DNA of 64,000 bases, taken from the NCBI GenBank assembly GCA_965230015.1, contig CBDDKF010000014.1, positions 372,001 through 436,000 on the forward strand, in the 5' to 3' direction. Source of the DNA: JABSQH01 sp965230015. Lineage in GTDB: Bacteria > Actinomycetota > Acidimicrobiia > Acidimicrobiales > Ilumatobacteraceae. The notes beneath the pieces are model-generated. The model was given only the letters and a program-made list of their open reading frames with translations, had not been told where the DNA came from and did no database searches. The translations under genes were made by a program, and so were the position numbers. Positions 17,809-26,079 of the stretch are shown in pieces (position 1 is the first letter of the stretch; each line of letters starts with the position of its first letter).

Positions 17809-18807
17809 TCAGGCGCCGGCCCAGGTGCGGAAGTGCTCGATCTGGTCGGCGAGATCCGGCTGATGGGTGGCGTCGACCGGATCTCCGGCCGCGCCGAGCA
17901 GCGCCGACGGCGGCAGTCCGAACTTCGACTTGAACATCCGGTTGAAGTGGCTGGGGTTCTCGAACCCCCAACGGGTGGCGACGTCGCCGACGCGCCGCGG
18001 CATCTTGGTTGGGCGACTGAGCTCGTGGAAACACCGCAACAGCCGTTGTTCGCGGATGTAGTGGGCGACGCCACCGTGCGGCTCGAACGCGCGGTACACC
18101 GACGAACGTGAGCAGTGGAAGCCCGCGCGCAGCTGATCGACCCCGAGGTCGAGATCGCTCAAGTGATCCTGGATGTAGGTCTCCATGGCGACCCGGAGGT
18201 CGTTGTCCGAAGGGGTGTATCCGTCGGGATCCAGTGCCCGGTTCAGCGTGTCGGCGATGCCGGCCGCCAGGTCCCCAGCGTCGGTTGCCGCGGCGCTGGG
18301 CAATTGCGCCCACAGGTCGGCGATTGCGGCGTGCAGCACCTGTCCGCGCAGCGATGAGCAGTCGATGGTACGCACCGCGCCGAGCCGGTCGGCATGTTCC
18401 ACACGGGAGCGGGGGAGCCCCACCCAGGTAGACGGGCCTCCGCTGCTCCAGGCGGCGAACGGCTTCGAGAAGTCGACGATGCCGATCCGTTCGGGGCCGA
18501 AGTCGAGGCTGCTGTTGCGGCCGGCTTCGCCGCGCATCCCGCCACGGTGGTGGATCTGCACGCTGATCCAGTCGGTCGTGCCGTCCGCGAGATGCTGTGC
18601 CGAGCGGCGCAGCGTGTGCGGTCCCGGCTCGATCCGGGAGACCAGCAGGTCATCGACGAGGTAGTCGGTTGCCCGCATCCGAAACATCGACGCGTCATCG
18701 ATGGGCGACGTGGCGAAGAGCGGTGCTGTCGTGTCGTGGAACACCTCGAACTCTTGTTCTGGAGCCACCGACGCTGGGTCGAACTGCATCACGGGAATGC
18801 CGCTCAT
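17809..18807 (-). CDS. AraC family transcriptional regulator
   Basis: A ~332-residue regulator. The N-terminal two thirds are an AraC-binding-like sensor domain (VFHDTTAPLFATSP, ISVQIHHRGGMRGEAG). The C-terminus has the double helix-turn-helix: LGVDQLRAGFHCSRSSVYRA, then RVGDVATRWGFENPSHFNRM and FKSKFGLPPSALL. The ATG at 18807 is preferred because a GGGAGC sequence lies just upstream and because the longer frame would run through the divergent promoter region. It is divergent from the alpha/beta hydrolase at 18992 with a 184-bp gap, the usual place for its operator, and likely controls that hydrolase/MBL pair. Confidence 0.85.
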   Translation of the reverse strand: MSGIPVMQFDPASVAPEQEFEVFHDTTAPLFATSPIDDASMFRMRATDYLVDDLLVSRIEPGPHTLRRSAQHLADGTTDWISVQIHHRGGMRGEAGRNSSLDFGPERIGIVDFSKPFAAWSSGGPSTWVGLPRSRVEHADRLGAVRTIDCSSLRGQVLHAAIADLWAQLPSAAATDAGDLAAGIADTLNRALDPDGYTPSDNDLRVAMETYIQDHLSDLDLGVDQLRAGFHCSRSSVYRAFEPHGGVAHYIREQRLLRCFHELSRPTKMPRRVGDVATRWGFENPSHFNRMFKSKFGLPPSALLGAAGDPVDATHQPDLADQIEHFRTWAGA

Positions 18808-18991
18808 GCGCCGCTCCCGTTCGAGGACTTCATCAGCTCGCAAGGGTACCCAGGGGCGAGGAACAGCTGCGTTGTTCAGAGTGGGCGGGCGGACGAGGTT
18901 GGGACGCATGTGCAACGGCGGCGGGCCGTCGATCCGTACCGTCGACGTTGCAGCAACCCCACCCACTACACCAACCCACCCGGGAGTACCG

Positions 18992-19846
18992 ATGGAAACC
19001 TTGCAGCTGGCCGACGGACGCGATCTCGCCTACGACACCTACGGCGACCCCGATGGCCTTCCCGTGATCTTCAGCCATGGCTTCGCTGATTCGCGCATCA
19101 TTCGCAACCCGGACGAGCAACTGACGGCGGGGCTCGGCGTGCGGGTGATCGCCCCCGACGAACCAGGTGTCGGCGGCTCATCACCGCTGAAAGACCGGAA
19201 GATGGTGGATTGGGGCCCCGACATCGAACAGCTTGCCGATGCGCTGGGCCTCGACACCTTCGCGGTTGCTGGCCACTCCGGTGGCGGTCCTCACGCGCTG
19301 TCGATCGCGGTACACATGCCCGATCGTGTGACGCGTGGAGTGCTCGCATCGCCCGTCGGCCCGTTCGACGAGGACGGCTTCGCCAAGATGCTCGTGAATC
19401 AAGATCTCAAGCTGGTGGTGAAGCTGCGGCACTTTCATCACGTGATCCGGTGGGCCTACAAGTCCGATCTGAAGAAGGCGCAGAACGACATCGGCTCGTA
19501 CGTCGACTCGCTGGCCGAGGATGACAAGTCCGACGCCGACACCTTCCTCGCCAGCCCGGCGCAGAAGGAGATGTTCGAGGAGAACTTCTCCACCGGGATC
19601 GCGCAGGCCGAAGAGGGCATCTACGAGATGACGATGGCGCTGTGGCACTGGGGCTTCGAGATCGAAGACGTCCAGCAGCCGTTCGACGTGTTCTACGGCG
19701 ACGCCGACGACATCATCTCGCCGACGATGCCCGCCCGCGTTGCCGAACGGCTACCCAACGGCACCGCGCACGTGTGGCCTGGCGCCGGACACTACGGGTT
19801 CGTCGACACCGACCGTTGGAGGCAGTTCCTCGGCGCGCTGACGTGA
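18992..19846 (+). CDS. Alpha/beta hydrolase
   Basis: A 284-residue hydrolase. The oxyanion strand is VIFSHGFADSR, the nucleophile elbow GHSGGGPHAL (Ser), the acid is in FYGDADDIISP and the His in PGAGHYGFVDTD. The cap region (residues ~130-215) is charged and helical, with many Lys and Asp. A GGGAG box ends 5 nt before the ATG. It overlaps the downstream MBL hydrolase by GTGA. With the divergent AraC gene it forms an apparent inducible catabolic unit, but the substrate is unknown. Confidence 0.85.
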   Translation: METLQLADGRDLAYDTYGDPDGLPVIFSHGFADSRIIRNPDEQLTAGLGVRVIAPDEPGVGGSSPLKDRKMVDWGPDIEQLADALGLDTFAVAGHSGGGPHALSIAVHMPDRVTRGVLASPVGPFDEDGFAKMLVNQDLKLVVKLRHFHHVIRWAYKSDLKKAQNDIGSYVDSLAEDDKSDADTFLASPAQKEMFEENFSTGIAQAEEGIYEMTMALWHWGFEIEDVQQPFDVFYGDADDIISPTMPARVAERLPNGTAHVWPGAGHYGFVDTDRWRQFLGALT

Positions 19847-20622
19847 GCGAGGCGCTGGAGGTTGCCGATCGCTGGTGGTCGAGGACGCCGCTCGACGACG
19901 GCATCACCCTCCTCACCGAGCCGCATGTGCATCGCGTGATCCGCTGCAACGTGTGGCACGTGCGCGGTCGCCACCGCGACCTCGTGGTCGACACCAGCGT
20001 CGGGGTTTCCTCGGTTGCGGATGCGTTGCGCCCGACGCTCGATAAGCCAGTCGTCGCCGTGGCGAGCCATGTCCACTACGACCACGTGGGCTGCCTGCAC
20101 GAGTTCGACGATCGGCTGATGCACCCTGTGGCCGCAGCGTTGATGAACCCGTACCGCGCCCAGATGCCGCTGCGCTGGTCGGCGTTCGGCGACGAGTGGA
20201 TCGAGGAGGCCCAGGCGATCGGTTACGTCGTCGACCGCGACGAGATGATTGACGCACTGCCGCACTCCGGCTTCGACATCGACGCATTCCACACCGAAGG
20301 CGTGAGCGTGACGAATACCGTCGATGAGGGCGACGTGATCGATCTCGGCGATCGTCGCTTCGAGGTGCTGCACCTGCCAGGGCATACGCCGGGCAGCATC
20401 GGGCTGTGGGAGGCGGCGACCAAGACGCTCTTTTCGGGAGATGCGATCTACGACGGCCCGCTGATCGACTTCCTTCCGGAGAGCGATGTGCAGGCCTACG
20501 TGTCGACGATGAAGCGGCTGCGCGACACCCCTGCCGATGTCGTCCATGCCGGACACGACGCAAGCTTCGGTCGCGAGCAGCTGGTGGCCATCGCGGACCG
20601 GTACCTCGCGGCGAACACCTGA
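19843..20622 (+). CDS. MBL-fold metallo-hydrolase
   Basis: A 259-residue glyoxalase-II-like MBL hydrolase. Zinc ligands are in SHVHYDHVGCLHEF (HxHxDH), HLPGHTPGSIGLW, the bridging Asp in LFSGDAIYDGPLID and the last His in VVHAGHDASFGREQL. It starts with GTG overlapping the stop of the alpha/beta hydrolase, so the two are translationally coupled and perhaps act in sequence on an ester or thioester. It is unrelated in detail to the MBL protein at 12335, which has an HxxxDH variant and a long insertion. Confidence 0.85.
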   Translation: MSEALEVADRWWSRTPLDDGITLLTEPHVHRVIRCNVWHVRGRHRDLVVDTSVGVSSVADALRPTLDKPVVAVASHVHYDHVGCLHEFDDRLMHPVAAALMNPYRAQMPLRWSAFGDEWIEEAQAIGYVVDRDEMIDALPHSGFDIDAFHTEGVSVTNTVDEGDVIDLGDRRFEVLHLPGHTPGSIGLWEAATKTLFSGDAIYDGPLIDFLPESDVQAYVSTMKRLRDTPADVVHAGHDASFGREQLVAIADRYLAANT

Positions 20623-20647
20623 GCGAGGGTCGACCGGGTCGGCGCAC

Positions 20648-20653
20648 TACCTT
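20648..20653 (+). promoter_or_regulatory. -10 box of a leaderless transcript (DUF4262 gene)
   Basis: TACCTT, exactly 7 nt, then GTG at 20661, with no ribosome-binding site. Confidence 0.45.
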
Positions 20654-20660
20654 CGGGTGG

Positions 20661-21149
20661 GTGGAGCTGCCCGACTTTCACATCCCGCACGCGGAGAAGA
20701 TCGAATGGATGATCGAGACCGACGGGTGGGCGCTCGAACCCGTCGGTGCCGATCCTGAGACCGATCCGCCGACACCGGCCTACGCCTACACGATCGGTGT
20801 GCCGGCTGCTGTTGGCTTCAGCGAGCTCGCCGTGTTCGGCCTGACGCCGGTGGCGGCCAAGGGTTTGCTCGGCCTTATGGTCGACGCGTGTCGCGGCGGC
20901 ACCGAGATCCCGTTCGGCATCGAGTTGACGGGCCTGCTCGACAACGACCTCCGCTGCCTGTTCGCGCCCGTCGACCTGCGCGAGTGGGGACCGATGTTCA
21001 CCACCGCGTCGTCGTGGTATCGCGGCGACGAGTTCACGATGGCCCAGCTGGTGTACCCCGATCGCAACGGGTTCATGCCCTACGAGGCCGGGTTCGATCA
21101 ACGGATGCGCTTCGCGCAGCCGGTCATCGGGTCTGTCCAATCGGGCTAA
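20661..21149 (+). CDS. DUF4262 domain protein
   Basis: A 162-residue protein. After a short helix (PHAEKIEWMIETDGWAL) it reads YAYTIGVPAAVGFSELAVFG and FTMAQLVYPDRNGFMPYE, the conserved blocks of DUF4262, a family of unknown function widespread in actinobacteria and often found as stand-alone cytosolic proteins. GTG at 20661 is set by the leaderless TACCTT box and by the family N-terminus. It stands 38 nt after the MBL gene with its own predicted promoter, so it is probably expressed separately. No catalytic motif is recognised. Confidence 0.7.
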   Translation: MELPDFHIPHAEKIEWMIETDGWALEPVGADPETDPPTPAYAYTIGVPAAVGFSELAVFGLTPVAAKGLLGLMVDACRGGTEIPFGIELTGLLDNDLRCLFAPVDLREWGPMFTTASSWYRGDEFTMAQLVYPDRNGFMPYEAGFDQRMRFAQPVIGSVQSG

Positions 21150-21153
21150 TCCG

Positions 21154-21180
21154 CCCGCTGGTACGCTCGCCACCAGCGGG
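21154..21180 (+). promoter_or_regulatory. Palindromic operator over a putative -10 box of metX
   Basis: CCCGCTGGT (21154-21162) and ACCAGCGGG (21172-21180) form a perfect 9-bp inverted repeat around a 9-nt centre. A TACGCT hexamer (21162-21167) lies within it and could be the metX -10 box. The site occupies the 64-nt gap between the DUF4262 stop and the metX ATG. There is no U-run, so a terminator is less likely than a repressor site. Confidence 0.4.
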
Positions 21181-21213
21181 AACGGCCGCCTTGCCCGTTC
21201 ATCCCGATCGCTC

Positions 21214-22398
21214 ATGACGTCACCCGACCTGCTCCCGGTCACCGGTGCTTGGCAGCCCGGTGACGAACCCGGCCACCGCCAGTTCTTCACGTTCGCCACC
21301 GATCGCCGATTCGCACTCGACGCCGGTGTGGCCTTGCGCGACGTGGTCGTGGCCTACGAAACATGGGGGCGACTCGACGCCGACGCGTCCAACGCGGTGC
21401 TCCTGTGCCATGCCTGGACGGGCGACAGCCATGCCGCCGGCCCGGCTGCCCGGGGGCATCCCACCGAGGGCTGGTGGGACGACATGGTCGGACCCGGTCG
21501 GCCGGTCGACACCGATCGCTACTTCGTGGTCTGCGCGAACGTGCTCGGCGGGTGCCAGGGCTCGACGGGCCCGGCGTCACCGCATCCCGACGACGGCCAG
21601 CCGTACGGCTCACGATTTCCCGTGGTGACGATTCGCGACATGGTGCGCAGTCAGGCTCGCCTGATGGAGTCGCTCGGCATTCGCCGCTGGTTGGCCGTGA
21701 TCGGCGGATCGATGGGCGGAATGCAAGCCCTGGAATGGGCGGTGATGTATCCACGCCGAGTGCGTTCGCTCGTGGCGGTGGCCACGTGCATGCAAGCAAC
21801 CGCACAACAAATCGCGTGGGGGGCGATCGGTCGCCGGGCGATTCGCCTCGACCCCCGGTGGCGTGGTGGCGACTACTACGACGCGACCCCCGGCGACGGA
21901 CCTGCGGAAGGGTTGGAGATCGCCCGCATGGTCGCTCAGGTCACGTTTCGTAGCGACAACGTGTTCACCGATCGCTTCGGCCGCGAGCTCGCCGACACCG
22001 CGGCGGTGGGCGACACACTCGACATGTGGCAACGCTTCGAGGTGGAGCGCTATCTCGAGCACCACGGCGACAAGCTGGTGCGACGGTTCGACGCCAACAG
22101 CTACCTGTCGATCGGGAAAGCGATGGATCTCCACGATTTGGCGCGCGGCCGCGGCAGCCTCGAGCGGGCGATGGCCCGTGTCGTTGCGCCGACGATGGCG
22201 GTCGGCATCTGGAGCGACATGCTGTACCCCGCGTACCAGCAGCAGCAGATCCACGACACCATCGCGGGGCACGGCGTCCCGAGCGAGTACGTCGAGATCG
22301 ACTCGCCCCACGGTCACGACGCCTTCTTGATCAACGGCGATCAGCTCGCCGGCCCGCTCGAGCGATTTCTTGGGCGCGTTGCGAAGGCCGACCTGTGA
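21214..22398 (+). CDS. metX: Homoserine O-acyltransferase (MetX)
   Basis: A 394-residue alpha/beta-fold acyltransferase that activates homoserine with acetyl- or succinyl-CoA for methionine synthesis. The nucleophile elbow is GGSMGGMQALEW (Ser166); the acid and base are in IWSDMLYP and DSPHGHDAFL near the C-terminus. Other family blocks: AYETWGRLDADASNAVLLCH, YFVVCANVLGGCQGSTGP and RDMVRSQARLMESLG. Acetyl versus succinyl preference cannot be decided by eye. No metY neighbour is present. A perfect palindrome in the leader suggests repression, plausibly by methionine status. Confidence 0.93.
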   Translation: MTSPDLLPVTGAWQPGDEPGHRQFFTFATDRRFALDAGVALRDVVVAYETWGRLDADASNAVLLCHAWTGDSHAAGPAARGHPTEGWWDDMVGPGRPVDTDRYFVVCANVLGGCQGSTGPASPHPDDGQPYGSRFPVVTIRDMVRSQARLMESLGIRRWLAVIGGSMGGMQALEWAVMYPRRVRSLVAVATCMQATAQQIAWGAIGRRAIRLDPRWRGGDYYDATPGDGPAEGLEIARMVAQVTFRSDNVFTDRFGRELADTAAVGDTLDMWQRFEVERYLEHHGDKLVRRFDANSYLSIGKAMDLHDLARGRGSLERAMARVVAPTMAVGIWSDMLYPAYQQQQIHDTIAGHGVPSEYVEIDSPHGHDAFLINGDQLAGPLERFLGRVAKADL

Positions 22399-22413
22399 TG
22401 GTGCTGAACTGAG

Positions 22414-23181
22414 ATGATGGCGGGCCTACTGGCGACGATCGGCGACCCGAGTTCGACTCGTCTCGTGTATGCGCTCGTGATCGCGCTCGGGGTGATCGGC
22501 GTGGCACTGCTGGTACTCGGCGTGTACCTGTTCCGCTCGACCAAGGTCGACCCCGAGATGCTGGCACCGCTGGAGCGGATGGGGGAGCGGTCGTGGCGCA
22601 AGCAGGACCCTGCTAGTCAGCAGCGACTGCTCGACGAGGTCCGCCCCGAGGGAGCGACCCCACTGTGGCGGGCCGAGCCCGAGCCCGAGCGCGACGAGGA
22701 GTTCGACGAGAAACCCGCCGCCGAGGGCTTCGACGATCTGCGCGACGACGCGGTCGATGCGGAGCGCAAGGAGCCGAGCGACGCCGACGACGTGAGCGAG
22801 AGTGCCGAGTCGGACGAGGACCCTGCTGTGGCCGAGGTCGACCAGGACGTCGAGCAGGACGCCGACCAGGATGCCGGCGCGGCTGACGCCGATGCAGTGG
22901 CCAGCGAGCCAGACACCGGCGACGATGGCGCCGCCGACGACTCGGCGGAACAGGCTGCGGCGGAAGCGACCGAGGCTGCGGCGGAACCCCCTGAGCCCGA
23001 TGCCGAGCTCGCTCCTCCGGCCGACACGGGGGCGGAGGCACCCGACAGCGAGCTGGCGCCCCCGGCTGACGCCCAGCCGGCAGCTCCGGCCGATGCCGAG
23101 CTGGCGCCCCCGGACGACGTCGAGACCGACGCGCAGACCGATGTCGGCGACGGCGACGAACCCGTCGGAGTTCCGGGCTGA
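22414..23181 (+). CDS. Hypothetical single-pass membrane protein with acidic repeat tail
   Basis: A 255-residue protein, unknown function. Residues ~17-40 form one transmembrane helix (LVYALVIALGVIGVALLVLG), followed by a basic patch and then a very acidic, Ala/Pro/Asp/Glu-rich tail. The tail ends in three imperfect copies of a DAELAPPADT-like unit. It is low-complexity and probably disordered in the cytoplasm. It begins 15 nt after the metX stop and may be co-transcribed. The codons keep the local GC bias, so it is likely real despite low complexity. Confidence 0.6.
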   Translation: MMAGLLATIGDPSSTRLVYALVIALGVIGVALLVLGVYLFRSTKVDPEMLAPLERMGERSWRKQDPASQQRLLDEVRPEGATPLWRAEPEPERDEEFDEKPAAEGFDDLRDDAVDAERKEPSDADDVSESAESDEDPAVAEVDQDVEQDADQDAGAADADAVASEPDTGDDGAADDSAEQAAAEATEAAAEPPEPDAELAPPADTGAEAPDSELAPPADAQPAAPADAELAPPDDVETDAQTDVGDGDEPVGVPG

Positions 23182-23198
23182 TCATCGCTGCGCAGCAG

Positions 23199-23204
23199 TA
23201 GTGT
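23199..23204 (+). promoter_or_regulatory. -10 box of a leaderless transcript (small gene at 23212)
   Basis: TAGTGT, exactly 7 nt, then GTG at 23212; no ribosome-binding site is visible. Confidence 0.45.
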
Positions 23205-23211
23205 CGGCGTC

Positions 23212-23436
23212 GTGGCTTCCCTCGATGTCGATGCAATGTTGGAGCGTTTCCGCGAGCGAGCGGCGGCGGTGAAGAAGCGGCCGTTGCCGCCCGTGGCCGG
23301 CGAGGAACGCCAGGAGTTCATCCGCCAGTCGCAACTCGACTTCCAGGACTTCGCCATCGTCGGCGACGCCGACGCCAGCATCGATGACGGCGTGCTCACG
23401 CTGCGGATCGATCTGCGGCCCGACGATCAACGCTGA
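23212..23436 (+). CDS. Small hypothetical protein
   Basis: A 74-residue protein, not recognised. It has a charged helical N-terminal half (LDVDAMLERFRERAAAVKKR) and a C-terminal half with alternating hydrophobic residues that looks like two beta-strands (DFAIVGDAD, GVLTLRIDLR). It is supported by a TAGTGT-N7-GTG leaderless start and by lying 1 nt before the AIM24 gene, with which it probably forms an operon. It could be a partner of that protein; this is inference from position only. Confidence 0.55.
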   Translation: MASLDVDAMLERFRERAAAVKKRPLPPVAGEERQEFIRQSQLDFQDFAIVGDADASIDDGVLTLRIDLRPDDQR

Positions 23437-23437
23437 C

Positions 23438-24115
23438 GTGCGTACCGAGATCACCTATAGCCCGGCCTTCGCCATGGCCACGCTGCATCTCGACCCGAAC
23501 GAGTCAGTGCGGGCCGAGGCGGGCGCCATGATGGCGATGACCCCCGGCGTCGACATCGCCACGAGCACGCAGGGTGGGATCTTGAAGGGGTTGCGCCGTT
23601 CGGTGTTGGGAGGCGAATCGTTCTTCATGAACACCTTCACCAGCACCGGCGCCAACGAGAGCATCGTGGTTGCCCCGGCACTTCCGGGCGACATCATCAC
23701 CTGGCCCATCGCAGAGACGCCGGTGTACCTGCAGTCGGGGTCATACCTGGCGTCGTCGGGCAGCGTCGACATCGACTCGAAGTGGGGTGGGGCGAAGACG
23801 TTCTTCAGCAAAGAGGGCCTGTTCATGCTGAAGTGCACCGGTCAGGGCGAGCTGGTGGTGTCGAGCTACGGGGCAATTCACACGCTCGAGCTCGCCGCGG
23901 GGCAGACGTACACCGTCGACACCGGGCACATGGTCGGCTGGCAAGAAGGCGTGAGCTACCAGGTGCGCAAGGCGGGCAACTGGAAGTCGACCGTGCTCGG
24001 CGGCGAGGGTTTCGTCGTCGAACTCACCGGTCCAGGACGGGCGTACATCCAGACGCGCAGCCCCGAGAGCTTCATCGACTGGCTGGCGCCCAAGCTCCCG
24101 AGCCAGCGCTCGTAG
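23438..24115 (+). CDS. AIM24 / TIGR00266 family protein
   Basis: A 225-residue all-beta protein. The N-terminus reads EITYSPAFAMATLHLDPNES then RAEAGAMMAMTPGVDI and GGILKGLRRSVLGGESFFMNTF, the standard AIM24 opening. VYLQSGSYLASSGSVDIDSK, GLFMLKCTGQGELVVSSYG and YTVDTGHMVGWQEGV follow. The family is common but of uncertain biochemical role; a lipid- or membrane-linked function has been suggested for relatives. GTG 23438 lies directly after the preceding stop, so the pair is coupled. It ends 73 bp before tRNA-Gly. Confidence 0.85.
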   Translation: MRTEITYSPAFAMATLHLDPNESVRAEAGAMMAMTPGVDIATSTQGGILKGLRRSVLGGESFFMNTFTSTGANESIVVAPALPGDIITWPIAETPVYLQSGSYLASSGSVDIDSKWGGAKTFFSKEGLFMLKCTGQGELVVSSYGAIHTLELAAGQTYTVDTGHMVGWQEGVSYQVRKAGNWKSTVLGGEGFVVELTGPGRAYIQTRSPESFIDWLAPKLPSQRS

Positions 24116-24139
24116 CCACTGTGGGGTTGGCTCCGGCGC

Positions 24140-24148
24140 TGATATAGT
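24140..24148 (+). promoter_or_regulatory. Extended -10 promoter of tRNA-Gly
   Basis: TGATATAGT: a TATAGT hexamer (24143-24148) with the TGn extension of extended -10 promoters, in the only AT-rich patch upstream of the tRNA. A start of transcription near 24155 would give a 34-nt 5' leader. Confidence 0.45.
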
Positions 24149-24188
24149 CAGATTCCCTCTGCGGCGGCGTGCCGTCGACAGAACAAAT

Positions 24189-24264
24189 GCGGACGTGGCT
24201 CAGTTGGTAGAGCGTCACCTTGCCAAGGTGAAGGTCGCCGGTTCGATCCCGGTCGTCCGCTCCA
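24189..24264 (+). tRNA. tRNA-Gly (GCC)
   Basis: The acceptor stem GCGGACG pairs with CGTCCGC; the anticodon loop reads CTTGCCAAG, giving anticodon GCC for glycine. The T-loop GGTTCGATCC is canonical. The 3' CCA is encoded (24262-24264). A strong terminator follows at once. Confidence 0.95.
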
Positions 24265-24266
24265 CG

Positions 24267-24299
24267 AACGCCCCGGTCAGTCGCCCTGACCGGGGCGTT
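24267..24299 (+). terminator. Hairpin terminator after tRNA-Gly
   Basis: A perfect 14-bp stem, AACGCCCCGGTCAG with CTGACCGGGGCGTT, around a 5-nt loop TCGCC, ending in a short T-run. It begins 2 nt after the tRNA CCA end. Confidence 0.9.
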
Positions 24300-24351
24300 T
24301 CACATTGTTGACGCCGATCGGTGGTCCAGGGGGTGCACTGCATCCGATCGT

Positions 24352-24357
24352 TAGTGT
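24352..24357 (+). promoter_or_regulatory. -10 box of a leaderless transcript with TTG start (GT-C gene)
   Basis: TAGTGT, exactly 7 nt, then an in-frame TTG at 24365. The frame is also open from 24305, but this box and the position of the first membrane helix favour 24365. Confidence 0.4.
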
Positions 24358-24364
24358 CGATGTC

Positions 24365-25993
24365 TTGCACGACGTCCCCGCTGACAACTCGACAGATCGG
24401 TCGATCGTGGCGTTGGCCCTCGCCATCGCGGGCTGCTGCGCGGTGCTGCTCTGGGCCACGTGGGGATTCATGGGCGACGACTCCCACATCACGTTCACGT
24501 ATTCGAAGAACCTCGCCGACGGCGTCGGGCTCGTCTTCAACCAAGGTGAGCGCACGCTGAGCACGACCACCCCGTTGACCGCCGTGGTCATGGCGGGGCC
24601 GAGTCTTCTCGGTCTTGAGCTGCAATCCGTCGGAATCGTCGTCTCCGCTGTCGCCGTCGGTGTGATTGCGCTGCTCTTGTGGGTCAACCTGCGGCCCTAC
24701 GTGGGAACGCTCGCTGCGCTGATCGGCGTTGCGGTAGTGATCCTCCACCCGTTCACGGTGTCGGCCGTGTGGAACGAGATGCTGGTGTACACGGCGTTGG
24801 CCCTGGCCACGTTCCATGCCGTTGCCCGTCACTGGTTCGCAGTGGCTGGCGTGCTCGCGGGACTGTGCGCCTTGACCAGGCCGGACGGGGGACTGGTGGT
24901 GGTGATGGCCCTGGCGATCGCGCTCGCGGCATCGATCGAGGCGCGAAGCGAGCCGGCCGGTCGACGCTGGCAGCCGCTGGTGCGGTCGTCGGTGGCCGTC
25001 GCTGCGGTGCTCACGCCGTGGCTCGTCTTCTCCACCTGGTACTACGGCTCTCCCGTTCCGGTGACGTTGCGCGCCAAACAAGCACAACGCGAATCGGGCC
25101 ATGGACGCTCATTCGTCGAATTGGTCGATCAGCGCTTCGACTTCTACTTCAGCCAGGGCCGCTGGATCGTCGCCGCCGGAGTGGTCATCGTCGGACTGAT
25201 CGCAGGCATCGCCGCGCTCAGCGCCCACGTACGGCGGGCACGTGTTGCCCGGGCTGACGACGGCGACGACACAGCGATGATCGGCACCAACGAAGACGCA
25301 ACAGCCGACACGACCACGGAAACCACCAGGGGCCCGGTTGCACCGTTCCCTCTCTCGACGTTCGCCCCGGCGGCGGCGACGTTGATACTCGCTCTCGCCT
25401 GGAACCTGTTGATCGCCCTCGCCTACGTCGCACTCGATGTGAGTGCCTATGGCTGGTACGTCGTGCCGTTCGTGGTCACCGTGGGAGTGTTGTCCAGTCT
25501 TGGTGCGGGCTGGCTGGTGGCGCGGGCGCGGCGCTGGAGCGCCCCGGGCTCGACGCTGTTGGGCGCAGTGGTCGCCGTGGCGGTGGTGGTGCCACTCCTC
25601 CTTGGAGCCAGAGACTTCGCCGACCGTGATCCGATCCACACGGTGCTCTATCAACCGGCGGCGGAGTGGATGGAGGCGAACGTGCCAGCCGATGCGGCCG
25701 TCGGCACGCTCGAGGTCGGTCTGATCGGGTACTTCTCGGGCCGCACGATCGTCGACTTCGCCGGACTGTTGCAGCCCGACGCGGCGACCGAGGCCGAACT
25801 CGACCAAGGGTTCGACGCCATCGCGGTGGAGGCGTGGGACCGGTACCAACCGGAGTTCGTGGCGATGCTGCAACCGGGCATTCCCACGCTGCTCGCTGCC
25901 GACGACTTTGCGGAGCGATGTGTTGTCGTCCATACGGTGACCGATCCAACGGTTGCGGAAGCGATGGACATCTACGACTGCCGCATCGTCTGA
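24365..25993 (+). CDS. GT-C fold membrane glycosyltransferase-like protein
   Basis: A ~542-residue polytopic membrane protein with about ten hydrophobic helices and a polar C-terminal domain. The first outer loop has WGFMGDDSHITFTYSKNLAD, then GLVFNQGERTLSTTTPLTA: the DD motif and following block of GT-C enzymes that use polyprenyl-phosphate sugars, such as mycobacterial arabinofuranosyl- or mannosyltransferases. LTRPDGGLVVV is a second conserved patch. The C-terminal part (EWMEANVPADAAVGTLEVGL, GYFSGRTIVDFAGLLQPD) is typical of this group. Sugar and acceptor are unknown; a cell-envelope glycan or lipid is likely, given the glycosyltransferases just downstream. TTG 24365 is chosen from the leaderless promoter. 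Confidence 0.75.
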   Translation: MHDVPADNSTDRSIVALALAIAGCCAVLLWATWGFMGDDSHITFTYSKNLADGVGLVFNQGERTLSTTTPLTAVVMAGPSLLGLELQSVGIVVSAVAVGVIALLLWVNLRPYVGTLAALIGVAVVILHPFTVSAVWNEMLVYTALALATFHAVARHWFAVAGVLAGLCALTRPDGGLVVVMALAIALAASIEARSEPAGRRWQPLVRSSVAVAAVLTPWLVFSTWYYGSPVPVTLRAKQAQRESGHGRSFVELVDQRFDFYFSQGRWIVAAGVVIVGLIAGIAALSAHVRRARVARADDGDDTAMIGTNEDATADTTTETTRGPVAPFPLSTFAPAAATLILALAWNLLIALAYVALDVSAYGWYVVPFVVTVGVLSSLGAGWLVARARRWSAPGSTLLGAVVAVAVVVPLLLGARDFADRDPIHTVLYQPAAEWMEANVPADAAVGTLEVGLIGYFSGRTIVDFAGLLQPDAATEAELDQGFDAIAVEAWDRYQPEFVAMLQPGIPTLLAADDFAERCVVVHTVTDPTVAEAMDIYDCRIV

Positions 25994-26079
25994 CTGTTCG
26001 CGCGTTGGTTGCTCGCGCGTCACCGTCCGTTGCGGAATCACAGTGATGTAGTTCATCTGGCTCGTGTTCAGTACGCGCC

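Noticed and set aside
21150..21213. SAM riboswitch upstream of metX.
   Set aside because: Only 64 nt are available and there is a single hairpin; no multi-helix core is visible.
24305..24364. TTG at 24305 as start of the GT-C gene.
   Set aside because: It lies in the tRNA terminator tail, would precede the -10-like box at 24352, and the added residues have no family match.
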